The notes under the pieces were generated by a model. It saw nothing but the letters and a program-made list of their open reading frames with translations. It did not search any database and was not told where the DNA came from. This document shows positions 16,063 through 26,379 of a DNA stretch of 64,000 nucleotides, in pieces. The DNA lies in assembly GCA_902799835.1 (NCBI GenBank), contig CADCCF010000002.1, forward strand, positions 133,338 to 197,337. The letters are read 5' to 3'. The stretch is from an uncultured Pseudomonadota bacterium. GTDB lineage: Bacteria; Pseudomonadota; Alphaproteobacteria; RF32; CAG-239. Each line of letters opens with the position of its first letter. Positions within the stretch are counted from its first letter, which is position 1. Both the position numbers and the translations under genes were made by a program.

Positions 16063-18120
16063 ATGCATAAAAATCACATAACTCATCAAAAAATTAGAAA
16101 ATATAACCTGTTTTTTATTTTTGTTTTAATAATAAAAATATTTGTATCTGGAGTATTTTCTTCTGATTATCAGAATGTACTGTTTATACCTTTTGTTAAT
16201 CATTTCGTGACATCTTTGGATAATCCATGGGCTTGGGTATACCTGAATCATGATATTGTTAAATTAGAGTTTCCGTATCATCCATTAATGTTGTATACTC
16301 TAAGCCCAGCTATCTTTGTTATTAATCACCTGGGCTTGATGAATGTTTTTTTAGTAAACTTATTTTTTAAGTTACCTATATTGTTTGCTGATTTATTGAT
16401 TTTCCATACATTGGTTAAAATAACTAGATCTCCAATAAAATCATTCTACTATTATTTTTGTTCTCCGATAGTTATTTATGCATCTTATATGCACTCACAG
16501 CTAGATATTATACCTGTAGCTGTTATGTTTTATGCTTTTTATTTGTTAAAATCTAAAAAAATATTATTAGCCGCTTCATGCTATGCATTAGCTTGTTGTT
16601 TTAAAATGAATGCCGTTTTACTGTTGCCTATTTTTATTATATACTTATACAAACATTATAGTATTTTTAAGGCAATACAATCCTTAGCTGTTATATTTTC
16701 AATATATTTAGTTGTCTCTATACCTTATATATTTGATGAAGGATATCGTTTTTTGGTACTATTCAATGATAAGCAAAATCTCTTTTTTAATCTTGGTATA
16801 ACTATGGGAAATATCATGGTATATATCCCCTTATTATGTTTACTTTTTGTATATTTAAAATTTTTATCATATCAAAAAGTCAACTTTAATTTGTTAGATG
16901 CCTTTTGTTGTATGACTAATTCGATTTTTTTACTGATGATTCAACCACAATCGCCAGCATGGTTCGTTTGGATTATTCCTTTCTTGTGTTTATTTATTAT
17001 CAATTTCTCTGAAGAAAAAAAGCATATGTATATTTATTACAGTGTATTAAATCTGGTATATATTAGCTTTTTCTTATTTTTTCATGTGGGAGACTATGGT
17101 GATTTAACCTTCTTAACACATCGTATTAATATGAAGATTGATAATCATTTTTTATCAAATTGTTTGTTTACTTTATTGGAAGCCCAATTGATTGCAATAA
17201 TATATTTTATTTACAATTTAGCCATAAGAAACAATGATATATACAATAAAAAACAAGCTGTATTGATAGGTATAAGTGGGGATAGTGGATCTGGAAAAAC
17301 AACACTCCTAAAAGATTTGATGGATATACTAAAAGATGAGTTGCTTGTATTGGAAGGAGATGGTGCTCACAAATGGCAAAGAGGGAGTTATCATTGGACA
17401 AAGTTTACACATCTTGATCCGAAAGCAAATTATTTATATCAACAAGCTGATAAATTGTACAATTTGAAACATATGCACTCCATAAACTATAGAAATTACA
17501 ATCATGATACAGGGCGATTTAATATTATAAGAAATTTAGTTCCAAAAAAATTTATTGTGATTGCCGGATTACATGTTTTTTATCTGCCTAAAATGCGCAA
17601 ACTTATCGATATTAAGATTTATATTAATACGGCAGATGATTTAAGGCTTTATTGGAAAATTAAAAGAGACACTACAGAAAGATGTTATACGATTCAAGAG
17701 GTAAAAAAGCAGTTTTCAAATAGGCGGAAGGACGCGGATAAATATATTCGCCCCCAAAAACAATTTGCAGATATGATAATTACTTATTTTACTGAAGATG
17801 ACATTGAGAATAATGCATCTGATCCTCATATAAAATTGCGAATAGATGTGGATTCCAATTTAGATTTAAGTGATTTGCTGGAATACCTAGAAGAAAACCA
17901 TTTTCCATATACGTGGGATTACTCTGATGATTTAAAAACTCAGTATCTTGTACTTGATAAAGATTTTTCTAAATCAAATTTAGATAATTTAGTCTATCAA
18001 ATAGCGAATTATGATGAAATTACTAGTTATAATTTAGGTTTGAAAGCTGGTTTTCGGGGAATTATTCAAGTTATCATATTAAAAATGTTGAGTGAAAAGT
18101 TGAGGGAAAAAGATGTTTAG
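16063..18120 (+). CDS. Membrane (GT-C-like) protein fused to a uridine-kinase-like P-loop domain
   Basis: The first about 390 residues hold roughly ten hydrophobic segments and resemble polyprenyl-phosphate-dependent mannosyltransferase-like membrane proteins, including a YASYMHSQLDIIPVAVMFYAFYLL region. From about residue 400 a cytoplasmic domain begins with the Walker A GISGDSGSGKTTLL, then VLEGDGAHKW, a Y-N-H-D-T-G-R-F segment and RRKDADKYIRPQK, the pattern of uridine kinase/phosphoribulokinase proteins. A kinase joined to a membrane transferase suggests phosphorylation coupled to membrane transfer or export. The architecture is unusual and no function can be assigned. Confidence 0.68.
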   Translation: MHKNHITHQKIRKYNLFFIFVLIIKIFVSGVFSSDYQNVLFIPFVNHFVTSLDNPWAWVYLNHDIVKLEFPYHPLMLYTLSPAIFVINHLGLMNVFLVNLFFKLPILFADLLIFHTLVKITRSPIKSFYYYFCSPIVIYASYMHSQLDIIPVAVMFYAFYLLKSKKILLAASCYALACCFKMNAVLLLPIFIIYLYKHYSIFKAIQSLAVIFSIYLVVSIPYIFDEGYRFLVLFNDKQNLFFNLGITMGNIMVYIPLLCLLFVYLKFLSYQKVNFNLLDAFCCMTNSIFLLMIQPQSPAWFVWIIPFLCLFIINFSEEKKHMYIYYSVLNLVYISFFLFFHVGDYGDLTFLTHRINMKIDNHFLSNCLFTLLEAQLIAIIYFIYNLAIRNNDIYNKKQAVLIGISGDSGSGKTTLLKDLMDILKDELLVLEGDGAHKWQRGSYHWTKFTHLDPKANYLYQQADKLYNLKHMHSINYRNYNHDTGRFNIIRNLVPKKFIVIAGLHVFYLPKMRKLIDIKIYINTADDLRLYWKIKRDTTERCYTIQEVKKQFSNRRKDADKYIRPQKQFADMIITYFTEDDIENNASDPHIKLRIDVDSNLDLSDLLEYLEENHFPYTWDYSDDLKTQYLVLDKDFSKSNLDNLVYQIANYDEITSYNLGLKAGFRGIIQVIILKMLSEKLREKDV

Positions 18121-18772
18121 TGGTATTTTGTTAGATATTGACAATACTCTTTATAACTATGAAGGACCACATCAAGCAGGTATGCAGAAAGTGTATGCTA
18201 CTGCTAGAGCATTCGGATACCAAAATTTTGAAGAAATATTTAATCTAACAAGGAAAGAAATTCATGATGAATTAAAAAATACCGCTTCTTCTCATAATAG
18301 ATTGCTTTATTTTCAAAGGATATTAGAAAAGTATGGAGATACAAGATGTTCTGTAGCTAAAACTTTGACTGACACTTATTGGAATGAGTTTTTGAATAAA
18401 ATGGTTCTTTTTGATGGAGTTATTGAATTTTTAGCTCGTAATAATGATAAAAAAATTTGTTTAATTACTGATTTAACTGCCGATATTCAATATGCAAAAA
18501 TCAATAAGTTAGGAATTTTCCCATATATTCAATATATCGTCACTAGTGAGGAAGTAGGAGTAGAAAAACCTAATTCAAAAATGTTTAAGACCGCACTGAA
18601 AAAAATGGAACTGCAGCCTAATGAAGTTTGTATGATTGGTGATTCTTATGAAAAAGATATAATTGGTGCACAAAAATTAGGGATAAAAGCATTTTGGAAA
18701 ACCGAAGAGAAATATTGCAGCAATCAAGTGACAGCCTTTAATAATTTTCATGAATTGATAGGACTAATATAA
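18113..18772 (+). CDS. HAD-superfamily phosphatase
   Basis: A 219-residue HAD-I protein: motif I LLDIDNTLYNYEG (nucleophile Asp and acid/base Asp), motif II ICLITDLTA, a conserved Lys in GVEKPNSKMF and motif IV MIGDSYEKDIIGAQKLGIKAFW. The helical cap lies between motifs I and II. It probably dephosphorylates a small sugar phosphate in the pathway served by its neighbours. Its ATG overlaps the upstream stop by 8 bp and the next gene begins right after its stop. Confidence 0.85.
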   Translation: MFSGILLDIDNTLYNYEGPHQAGMQKVYATARAFGYQNFEEIFNLTRKEIHDELKNTASSHNRLLYFQRILEKYGDTRCSVAKTLTDTYWNEFLNKMVLFDGVIEFLARNNDKKICLITDLTADIQYAKINKLGIFPYIQYIVTSEEVGVEKPNSKMFKTALKKMELQPNEVCMIGDSYEKDIIGAQKLGIKAFWKTEEKYCSNQVTAFNNFHELIGLI

Positions 18773-19822
18773 ATGAACGAACTTGCAGATTTTATAAAAA
18801 TTTCTAAATATTCCGGAGAACGGTTCGATTTAATCCAAGCAGGCGGAGGAAATTCATCTGTAAAAAATGACGATGGGACGATGTATATTAAAGCATCAGG
18901 AGTTTGCCTTTCTGATGTGGATGATAATTTTGGATATGCAATAATACAAAACCGAGAACTTTTAAAAATCTTTAATAACGAAGAAATTTACCATGCAGAA
19001 AAAAGAATGAATGATAAAATAATGGCTGATTATATAGCAAAAGTAAATTTAACTCCAAATTTCAAACCATCTATAGAAACATTGTTACATTCAATGCTCT
19101 GCAAATATACTTTACATACTCATCCTGTTCTAGTGAATGCAATAACAAATCGAAAAGAATGGAAAGAAATTTTAATAAAAATTTTCGGTCAAAATATTAT
19201 GCTTATCGACTATAAAACACCTGGGATAAGTTTAGCTCTAGAATTAAGAGAAAAAATAAAAAACAAAAAAGCAAACATCATATTTTTGCAAAATCATGGA
19301 TTAATTGTAACTTCTGACGTTGTTGATGATATCAAAAAACTGACAGAATATGTATTAGATAAAATTGAGAAATTTTTAAATGTTGACATGTCAAAATATA
19401 ATCTAACAAATGAAGTTTCTGAATATATAAATGCTAATTCATCAACTCACTATATAGCCTATTTATCTGATGATAGCTATTTAAACGATAATTTATCAAG
19501 TCCCTATATATTTTCAAAACCGTTTTGCCCAGATAAAATGGTTTATTGTGGCGTTAGTTCTTTGTTGTTACAGGATAATATTTCAGAAAAAATTGAAGAT
19601 TATAAAAAACGTTATCATGATATTCCTAAAATTGTTCTTTATAAAGGATATTTGTTTTTTATTGCTAAAAACATTAAAAAAGCAAAGGAAATTGAGGAGG
19701 TTTTTAAATTTCACTTAATGGCATTGATATATTCTCAAACAAAAGAAATTAACTTTCTGCCACAAGAAGAAATTCAATATATTGGAAATTGGGAAGCAGA
19801 AAAATATAGGCAAAATATATAA
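18773..19822 (+). CDS. Class II aldolase/adducin family protein
   Basis: A 349-residue protein with the class II aldolase fold. It has an AGGGNSSVK phosphate-binding loop, a YIKASGVCLSDV strand, a LHTHPVLVNAI zinc-binding histidine pair, and a third His in IFLQNHGLIV. The C-terminal 100 residues (FCPDKMVYCG.., PKIVLYKGYLFFIAKN) resemble the tail of the rhamnulose-phosphate aldolase half of bifunctional aldolase-dehydrogenases, but the dehydrogenase is missing. It may make or split a phosphorylated sugar, or act as an epimerase. It starts directly at the stop of the HAD gene. Confidence 0.78.
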   Translation: MNELADFIKISKYSGERFDLIQAGGGNSSVKNDDGTMYIKASGVCLSDVDDNFGYAIIQNRELLKIFNNEEIYHAEKRMNDKIMADYIAKVNLTPNFKPSIETLLHSMLCKYTLHTHPVLVNAITNRKEWKEILIKIFGQNIMLIDYKTPGISLALELREKIKNKKANIIFLQNHGLIVTSDVVDDIKKLTEYVLDKIEKFLNVDMSKYNLTNEVSEYINANSSTHYIAYLSDDSYLNDNLSSPYIFSKPFCPDKMVYCGVSSLLLQDNISEKIEDYKKRYHDIPKIVLYKGYLFFIAKNIKKAKEIEEVFKFHLMALIYSQTKEINFLPQEEIQYIGNWEAEKYRQNI

Positions 19823-19835
19823 GAAAGGACTAACT

Positions 19836-21473
19836 ATGAAAATTATAATACCAATGACAGGAATAGGAAAAAGATTTATTGATGCAGGTTATACTACGCC
19901 TAAACCATTAATAGAGGTCGATGGTAAGCCGATTATTGAACATGTTGTTAGTTTATTTCCCGGTGAAAAAGATATTATTTTCATTTGTAATACTAAGCAT
20001 TTACAAGAAACCAACATGCGAGAAGTTTTAACTAAGATTGCTCCTGAAGGAAAGATAGTAGAAATTCCGCCACATAAAAAAGGACCTGTTTTTGCGGTAT
20101 ATCAATTAAAAGATATGATTGACGACAACGAAGAGGTTATTGTTAATTATTGTGATTTTGGTACATATTGGGATTATGAAGATTTTCTAAAACATACAAG
20201 AGAACGCAATGCAGATGGGGCAATTCCGTCATATAAAGGTTTTCATCCTCATATGTTAGGAAAAATTAACTATGCCTTTATGCGAGATGACAAACAATGG
20301 ATGCTAGAAATCAGAGAAAAACAGCCGTTTACAGATAATAGAATGAATGAATATGCCTCAAATGGTACTTATTACTTCAAAAAAGGCAGTTATGTAAAAA
20401 AATATTTTAAACAATTAATGGATGAAGATATTAATCTCAATGGTGAATACTATGTAAGTATGATTTATAACTTAATGGTGCAAGACGGGTTAAAGGTTTC
20501 AATTTATGAGATTCAGCACATGCAACAATGGGGAACTCCTGGAGAACTGGAAGAATATGTTGAATGGTCTGATTACTTTACTTCGCTAACAAAACTGAAA
20601 GAAAATAATAAAGTTTATGATGCAATAAAATTAATACCATTGGCAGGAAGAGGTCAAAGATTTCTTGATGCAGGTTATAACAATCCCAAACCATTAATAG
20701 AAATTAGCGGCAAACCAATGATTATTCAAGCATCTGAAGCTCTGCCTAAATGTAATAGGAATATTTTTGTTTGTTTGAAAGAACACCTAGATAAATATCC
20801 GCTTAAAGAAGAGCTATTAAAGGTATACCCAGAAGCTAAAATTGTGTCATTAGATAAGGTAACCGAAGGTCAAGCATGCACCTGTGAAATAGGATTAAAA
20901 GGTGAAGATTTAGAAAAACCATTATTTATCGGGGCTTGCGATAACTCTATGATTTTGAATTATAAGGAATTAGAAAAAGAAATACAAGAAGCAGAAGTTC
21001 TTGCATTTACATTTAAAAATAATCCAACGAGCGAAAAAAATCCAAATGCCTATGGGTGGGTTAAAGTTGATGAGAACAACAAGGTAACAGGTGTTAGCGT
21101 AAAAGTCCCAATTTCTGAAAATCCGAAAAATGATAACGCTATTGTTGGAGCTTTTTACTTTAAAAAAGCAAAATACTTTATAGAAGCATTTAATTATTTA
21201 TACAAAAATAATATTCGAGTTAATAACGAATTCTATGTTGATAGTTGTGTCGAGGCAGCTATAAAATTAGGTATGAATGTAAAGGTATTTGTAGTTGATA
21301 GATATATTTGTTGGGGAACTCCTGACGATTATAGGACATTTGTCGCGTATCAAAGCCTGTTTCATAAGTTAAGTTACCATCCATACTCAATGGATAAGGA
21401 TAGAAATTTTAATCAAGAAAAATTTGCTGAATATGATAAAAAATATAGACATTTCGAACAGGAGAATAGATAA
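19836..21473 (+). CDS. Tandem-duplicated sugar nucleotidyltransferase
   Basis: A 545-residue protein made of two NTP_transferase domains in series. The first starts IIPMTGIGKRFIDAGYTTPKPLIEVDGKPI and the second, near residue 268, starts LIPLAGRGQRFLDAGYNNPKPLIEISGKPM. Both keep the G-x-G-x-R nucleotide loop and the PKPL(I) signature lysine. Each half ends with a WGTP segment typical of this fold. They probably activate sugar or polyol phosphates; whether both halves are active is unknown. The ATG follows AAGAAAGGAC; an in-frame ATG 54 bp upstream lies inside the previous gene and has no ribosome binding site. Confidence 0.8.
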   Translation: MKIIIPMTGIGKRFIDAGYTTPKPLIEVDGKPIIEHVVSLFPGEKDIIFICNTKHLQETNMREVLTKIAPEGKIVEIPPHKKGPVFAVYQLKDMIDDNEEVIVNYCDFGTYWDYEDFLKHTRERNADGAIPSYKGFHPHMLGKINYAFMRDDKQWMLEIREKQPFTDNRMNEYASNGTYYFKKGSYVKKYFKQLMDEDINLNGEYYVSMIYNLMVQDGLKVSIYEIQHMQQWGTPGELEEYVEWSDYFTSLTKLKENNKVYDAIKLIPLAGRGQRFLDAGYNNPKPLIEISGKPMIIQASEALPKCNRNIFVCLKEHLDKYPLKEELLKVYPEAKIVSLDKVTEGQACTCEIGLKGEDLEKPLFIGACDNSMILNYKELEKEIQEAEVLAFTFKNNPTSEKNPNAYGWVKVDENNKVTGVSVKVPISENPKNDNAIVGAFYFKKAKYFIEAFNYLYKNNIRVNNEFYVDSCVEAAIKLGMNVKVFVVDRYICWGTPDDYRTFVAYQSLFHKLSYHPYSMDKDRNFNQEKFAEYDKKYRHFEQENR

Positions 21474-21475
21474 AA

Positions 21476-23953
21476 ATGAATAATTTATATAAGCTTATCT
21501 TACTAGTATTGTTCTTCATTTCTTTGTTTACAAATAATGTATTTAATTACCATGCTGTTGTAGATGGATGCGTGTTTTTGGGCACGTATTGTTTAATACC
21601 ATTTTTATCAAAATATATAGATAAATTTATCAAAAATGGTGTTTTTGATAGGAAACTCACACAAAATTCATGGTTTTTTATAATGTTACATAAATATACG
21701 TTATTATTTTATTTGAGCATATTTGGATTATATAATTTTTTGCACTATCGTTCATATTCTGAGATATTCTATTTGATGATAATAACTTTTGCAAGTTTAA
21801 TGTTGTTTGAGTATTGTACAAGGAATATAAAAATTACCACTAAAAAAATAAAAGCCACTTTGAATTCAATTATAACGAAGATTGAATCTGACATACCAAT
21901 AAATAAAGATAAAGATAATATTCAATGGTTTTTATTTGGATTATTATTCGTTGTTGTAAGTTTATTTTACTTAGAGATATTTATACAGAAGTATTATTTT
22001 ATACAAGATGATAACTATGCTCAATTTTTTCCTGTAATTTTAAGTGCTTGTGAAAGTTTCTTTCATCAAGGCCTATTTCCTGAAATAAATCCATATCAAT
22101 TAACGGGATTACCAACCTCCTCAGTGATGGTTTATTCCTTAACATATCCAATAACATATCTATCATACTGGATAGCAGAAAATTTACTAAAGAATGAACT
22201 GTATTTGCTTGAGGTTTATGCTTTTATTCATTTAATTATGGCGTACATATTATCTTATAAAGCAGCAAAAATTACTAATGTAAAAAGTAGCTACAGTGTA
22301 TTATATGCAATTTGCTACACACTGTCAGGATTTAGTTTAATTATTGGTAGAAGTTGGTATTATATGCTTCCTATAGTGTCTTTGGCACCATGTATTATAG
22401 TAGCAATACAGCATATTAGACAACATAAATTTAATATAAGTTATTATTTAATTACAATTAGTTCATTTACATTAATGTTTTATGCCGGCAATATACAAAT
22501 GTTTATTTATGCCTTAATGTTTTACTTTATTGCTATATTGTGCTTATATTTGTTAAAAAAAATTACATTTTCAGAGGTCATAAAATCAACTATACCAATA
22601 GTATTTTGTTTTATTTTATCACTACCACAAACATATGTACTTGCTGATTTAATGAAAGATATTGATAGAAATCCTTGGGATATAATGCAATCTACTGATA
22701 ATTATTTTATTAGTTTTATAATACCAGGATTCGTATTGAATAAATTTGGTTTAATGGATCAATTATTTTATAAGTATCTAGGTCAAACATATTATTCTGG
22801 TTCAATTTTATTTTGTATAGCCTTGTTGTCTTCAATTTTTATAATGTTTAAATCACAAAGAAAAAAAACAGCATTATATAATAATCTATTATTGTTTTTA
22901 GGTATAATTGCTTTGATCTTTTCATTCGGCACCAAAGGTATAATTTATCCCTTATTACACTCGTTACCAGTTTTCAATAAATTTGTAAATCCAATAAAAT
23001 TTCTTATTTTTATAAATTTATTTTTTAATCTTGGGGGGGCAATTATTTTATCAAAGTTAATCAATAAAAAAAGGACAGAAGTTTTAATATTTGGAATGGT
23101 AATTTTATTAATGATTCTTCATATTAAACACTCAAATTGTGCACAGTACTTGTACAAATCAGCATCATATTACAAAATCAACTCAATTGAAACAAAATTA
23201 CCTGAAGTTACAAAATACCGAGTTTTTTCGTATGCACCTCTTCGGACAAACAGGGAGGATATATCGGCAACAATGGTAATGAATTTTCCAACATATTATA
23301 AAATACCCGCTATAGATGCATATGATGATAGAATTGAAACATTACTAAAAGACAGTTTGTTTGTATATTCGAAAATGCATAATTTGGATACACGTACCTG
23401 TGGAGAATTATTTATAGATAAAAATTTATTTGATATGTTACCTGAGTACGGAGTGAAGTATTTCATTTATCAAGATATTCAAAATAATGTGTTTTATTCA
23501 TATTCAAGCATTTTCAATAAAACAAATGATAAAATGATTGTCAGTTATATAAATAAAAATTATCAAAAAATATTTGTTCAGAACGATGATATAATTTATT
23601 ATGAAATACCAAAACCTAAACCTCTTGCATTCGATGAAAAAATCTCACCATTACCAATAGAATTTAATACTCAGGGCGCTATTGTTGATTTAAAGGGTGT
23701 TAAACTTCCTCAGAAAATCACTGTTAATATGATACACAGAAAACATTATAACGCATATGGAGATGGTAAATTACTTGAAATAGAACCAGATGAATATAAT
23801 AGAATGGTTGTAAATGTTCCTCAGGGAGTTAAAAAAATTGTTTTGAAATACCATTCTCCATGGGAAAAGGGTATTTTATTGATGCTAATTATGTTGTCAA
23901 TATTTACACCGTTAAGTTATATTCTCCATAAGAAAGGAGAAAAAAATGAGTAA
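21476..23953 (+). CDS. Large GT-C/YfhO-like membrane protein
   Basis: An 825-residue protein with more than a dozen hydrophobic segments, strongly AT-rich codon use and an extracytoplasmic C-terminal part. After the first long membrane stretch a QDDNYAQ motif occupies the place of the catalytic acidic pair of GT-C glycosyltransferases. The EINPYQLTGLPTSSVMVYSLTYP and VKYFIYQD regions recall YfhO-type proteins, which transfer sugars from polyprenyl-phosphate carriers outside the membrane. This pairs naturally with the GtrA and GT2 genes downstream. The substrate is unknown. Confidence 0.65.
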   Translation: MNNLYKLILLVLFFISLFTNNVFNYHAVVDGCVFLGTYCLIPFLSKYIDKFIKNGVFDRKLTQNSWFFIMLHKYTLLFYLSIFGLYNFLHYRSYSEIFYLMIITFASLMLFEYCTRNIKITTKKIKATLNSIITKIESDIPINKDKDNIQWFLFGLLFVVVSLFYLEIFIQKYYFIQDDNYAQFFPVILSACESFFHQGLFPEINPYQLTGLPTSSVMVYSLTYPITYLSYWIAENLLKNELYLLEVYAFIHLIMAYILSYKAAKITNVKSSYSVLYAICYTLSGFSLIIGRSWYYMLPIVSLAPCIIVAIQHIRQHKFNISYYLITISSFTLMFYAGNIQMFIYALMFYFIAILCLYLLKKITFSEVIKSTIPIVFCFILSLPQTYVLADLMKDIDRNPWDIMQSTDNYFISFIIPGFVLNKFGLMDQLFYKYLGQTYYSGSILFCIALLSSIFIMFKSQRKKTALYNNLLLFLGIIALIFSFGTKGIIYPLLHSLPVFNKFVNPIKFLIFINLFFNLGGAIILSKLINKKRTEVLIFGMVILLMILHIKHSNCAQYLYKSASYYKINSIETKLPEVTKYRVFSYAPLRTNREDISATMVMNFPTYYKIPAIDAYDDRIETLLKDSLFVYSKMHNLDTRTCGELFIDKNLFDMLPEYGVKYFIYQDIQNNVFYSYSSIFNKTNDKMIVSYINKNYQKIFVQNDDIIYYEIPKPKPLAFDEKISPLPIEFNTQGAIVDLKGVKLPQKITVNMIHRKHYNAYGDGKLLEIEPDEYNRMVVNVPQGVKKIVLKYHSPWEKGILLMLIMLSIFTPLSYILHKKGEKNE

Positions 23954-24365
23954 CGAATTAAAGAGGCAACTGTTTCGTTTTATTATTGCAGGATGCTGTG
24001 CAGTTGCTACGGATTGTTCATTTTATTATATATTATCACATTTTATTGATTTATCAATAGCAAAAGGAATATCATTTTTAATCGGAACAATTGCGGCTTA
24101 TTTAATAAACAAATATTACACATTTGAACAAACAAGAAAATCAAAAACAGAAATTGTAAAATTTTTCGGCCTTTATATATCTACATTAATTGCAAATATA
24201 GGTGTTAATAAGATTTCTTTAATATTATTGCCAATTATTTTTAAATATATACCATTTTTAGACAATTTTGAAATGGTAAAGCTGTTTGCATTTTTGTGCG
24301 CAACAGGAACGAGCACTATTCTAAACTTTATAGGGCAAAAGTTTTGGGTATTTAACAAAAATTGA
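23946..24365 (+). CDS. GtrA-family protein
   Basis: A 139-residue protein with four transmembrane segments. It has the GtrA signatures RFIIAGCCAVATDCSFYYILSH, FLIGTIAAYLINKYYTF and a final FIGQKFWVF. GtrA proteins are thought to flip polyprenyl-phosphate-linked sugars made by a GT2 partner so that a GT-C enzyme can use them outside. All three partner types occur here within 4 kb. Its ATG lies behind AAAGGAG and overlaps the previous gene by 8 bp. Confidence 0.88.
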   Translation: MSNELKRQLFRFIIAGCCAVATDCSFYYILSHFIDLSIAKGISFLIGTIAAYLINKYYTFEQTRKSKTEIVKFFGLYISTLIANIGVNKISLILLPIIFKYIPFLDNFEMVKLFAFLCATGTSTILNFIGQKFWVFNKN

Positions 24366-24375
24366 GATATTACAA

Positions 24376-26379
24376 ATGAGTAACTTACTATACTATGTTT
24401 TTATCACTATTGTTGCAAGTGTTGTTTATTTTACGTCAGATGAAAAACAACCTACCCAAATTATCCAAACAGTTACTGGTTATTTATTGTTAGCTACACT
24501 ACCTTGGTTTAGATATTTATTTGCAGGTGTTTTTAAGAAATATAGTAATCTTTACCTTAAAATATTTCTATTGAATATAGGAATATTTGCCTTAAATTTT
24601 GGTTTCTTCAATATATGTCATTTTGGTAGCATTAAATTTATAGTGCTTTTATTTGTATTTATAACCATAGCTGATGTATTATTTTGGATATTCTCTATTA
24701 TATTTAAGTTTGATATAAACAAGATGAATTTTCATGCTCCTTTAGTTATTGTATTGTTAACGGCTGTTCTCATGGGAGTCATTTTTCATCAATATTTGAA
24801 TAACAAATTAGAAGGTAACATAAACAATCATATCTTGTCTTCCACTGCATTTGGCGTGCCTCAAGAGTTACAAAACCGCGGCATTAAACCTTTTTTTCTC
24901 TTTGATTATGAATTGGGATGGGACGGACAATTTTATTATTATATTGCTAATGACCTTTTTGCTAATAAAGACACCCCTGTGCATATTGATGCTCCTGCTT
25001 ACAGATATTACCGCGCCGGTTTTGCATTTTTTAGTAAAATAATCTCTCTTGTTTGTCTGCAAGATTGGGTTAGTCCGCAAATGCACTTGTTGATATATTG
25101 CTTGCTCTTTTTAATTGCATCATATACGCTAGCCAAATTTTTACAAAGAAAAAAACAAAATGTTTGGCTGTCACTAGTCTGGATATTCACAACTGGAAAT
25201 ATGTTAACAATATACAATGCTCTTCCAGATGCTGCAGCTGATTCTTTCTTTATATTATCATTACCATTCTTATACAGCTTTATGAATAACAAAAAGTTAT
25301 TATTCAATGGAATATTTTTTGATATATTTATAACTTTTGCAATTTTTTCCCGAGAAGTTTACAGCCTATTTTTGTTTGCAATTTTTATATTTGTTTTAAT
25401 TGATTTTATAAAAAAACGGCATCTTCAAATAGGACTTTCTGCTATTAGTATTATACCGATTGTAATATATATCGGTTGGAGAATGTTTATTACCCTAAAA
25501 TTGGGTAGTCCTCTAGTTGAAGCAATAGTTGGCCTGCCTTTTGTTTCTTTAATTAAATATCTATTTTTATTACTTTATCCACATCAGGTATTACTGCCAT
25601 TATATGCAGCTATACTGTTAATATCTGTATTCATTGGTATAAAAGTCGTTAAATTACATCAAAATCTCTTTGATGGATTTTTAGGATTATCTCTTGTTTT
25701 TATTGTAATCTTATATAGTGTTTTTGGTGACACAATTATAATTAACTGGACTGGTTATTGGAAAGCTATAGGACCATTAATTATTATTTCTATACTTTTG
25801 GTAGACTATATAGATAAAAAGTTTTATCCTTTTATGATTTGTATTGTAATTATGATGTTGGTGAGTGGCCACAGTGTTTACTTTACACATTATAGCAGGT
25901 TAATAGAACCTAAAGAATATCAAGTTCTATCAAATTCCAACTTATTTCGTGAAGCCTTGCCAGCCGATTATAAAGCATGTTTTGATAAACAAGATTATAA
26001 AATAAAGATTATAGATTATAATATTGAGACAAAAGCCAATAATCGTTGGTTAGTTGTCAAATTCATTATCCAGAATAAAACTGATTATACTTGGAAAAGC
26101 GGAGATTCACTGTACAATATCAACATATCCGGATTTTGGTTAAATAAACATAATAATAAAACTTATGCTGGATATAAAACTTTTATTCCTGATGGATTAG
26201 CTCCTAATGCTGAAAAACAACTTTATGTTGTAGCAAAGCTACCACAAAAATATAAACACATGCGTTTTGTTATCTCACCTGTTCAAATAGGGTGTGATAA
26301 ATTTTATCAAAATAATACCTATGATAATGTCTATATCGATTTAAATGAAAAAAAGGAGAAATTGAATGAAGCACGTTAA
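24376..26379 (+). CDS. Multi-pass membrane protein, probably GT-C type
   Basis: A 667-residue protein with about twelve hydrophobic segments and a roughly 130-residue C-terminal soluble domain with beta-rich composition. A conserved-looking acidic stretch (FLFDYELGWDGQFYYYIAND) follows the early membrane segments, where GT-C enzymes keep catalytic acids. It lies between gtrA and a GT2 gene and overlaps the latter by 14 bp, so it may be the acceptor-side transferase of that set. The assignment rests on topology and context only. Confidence 0.6.
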   Translation: MSNLLYYVFITIVASVVYFTSDEKQPTQIIQTVTGYLLLATLPWFRYLFAGVFKKYSNLYLKIFLLNIGIFALNFGFFNICHFGSIKFIVLLFVFITIADVLFWIFSIIFKFDINKMNFHAPLVIVLLTAVLMGVIFHQYLNNKLEGNINNHILSSTAFGVPQELQNRGIKPFFLFDYELGWDGQFYYYIANDLFANKDTPVHIDAPAYRYYRAGFAFFSKIISLVCLQDWVSPQMHLLIYCLLFLIASYTLAKFLQRKKQNVWLSLVWIFTTGNMLTIYNALPDAAADSFFILSLPFLYSFMNNKKLLFNGIFFDIFITFAIFSREVYSLFLFAIFIFVLIDFIKKRHLQIGLSAISIIPIVIYIGWRMFITLKLGSPLVEAIVGLPFVSLIKYLFLLLYPHQVLLPLYAAILLISVFIGIKVVKLHQNLFDGFLGLSLVFIVILYSVFGDTIIINWTGYWKAIGPLIIISILLVDYIDKKFYPFMICIVIMMLVSGHSVYFTHYSRLIEPKEYQVLSNSNLFREALPADYKACFDKQDYKIKIIDYNIETKANNRWLVVKFIIQNKTDYTWKSGDSLYNINISGFWLNKHNNKTYAGYKTFIPDGLAPNAEKQLYVVAKLPQKYKHMRFVISPVQIGCDKFYQNNTYDNVYIDLNEKKEKLNEAR

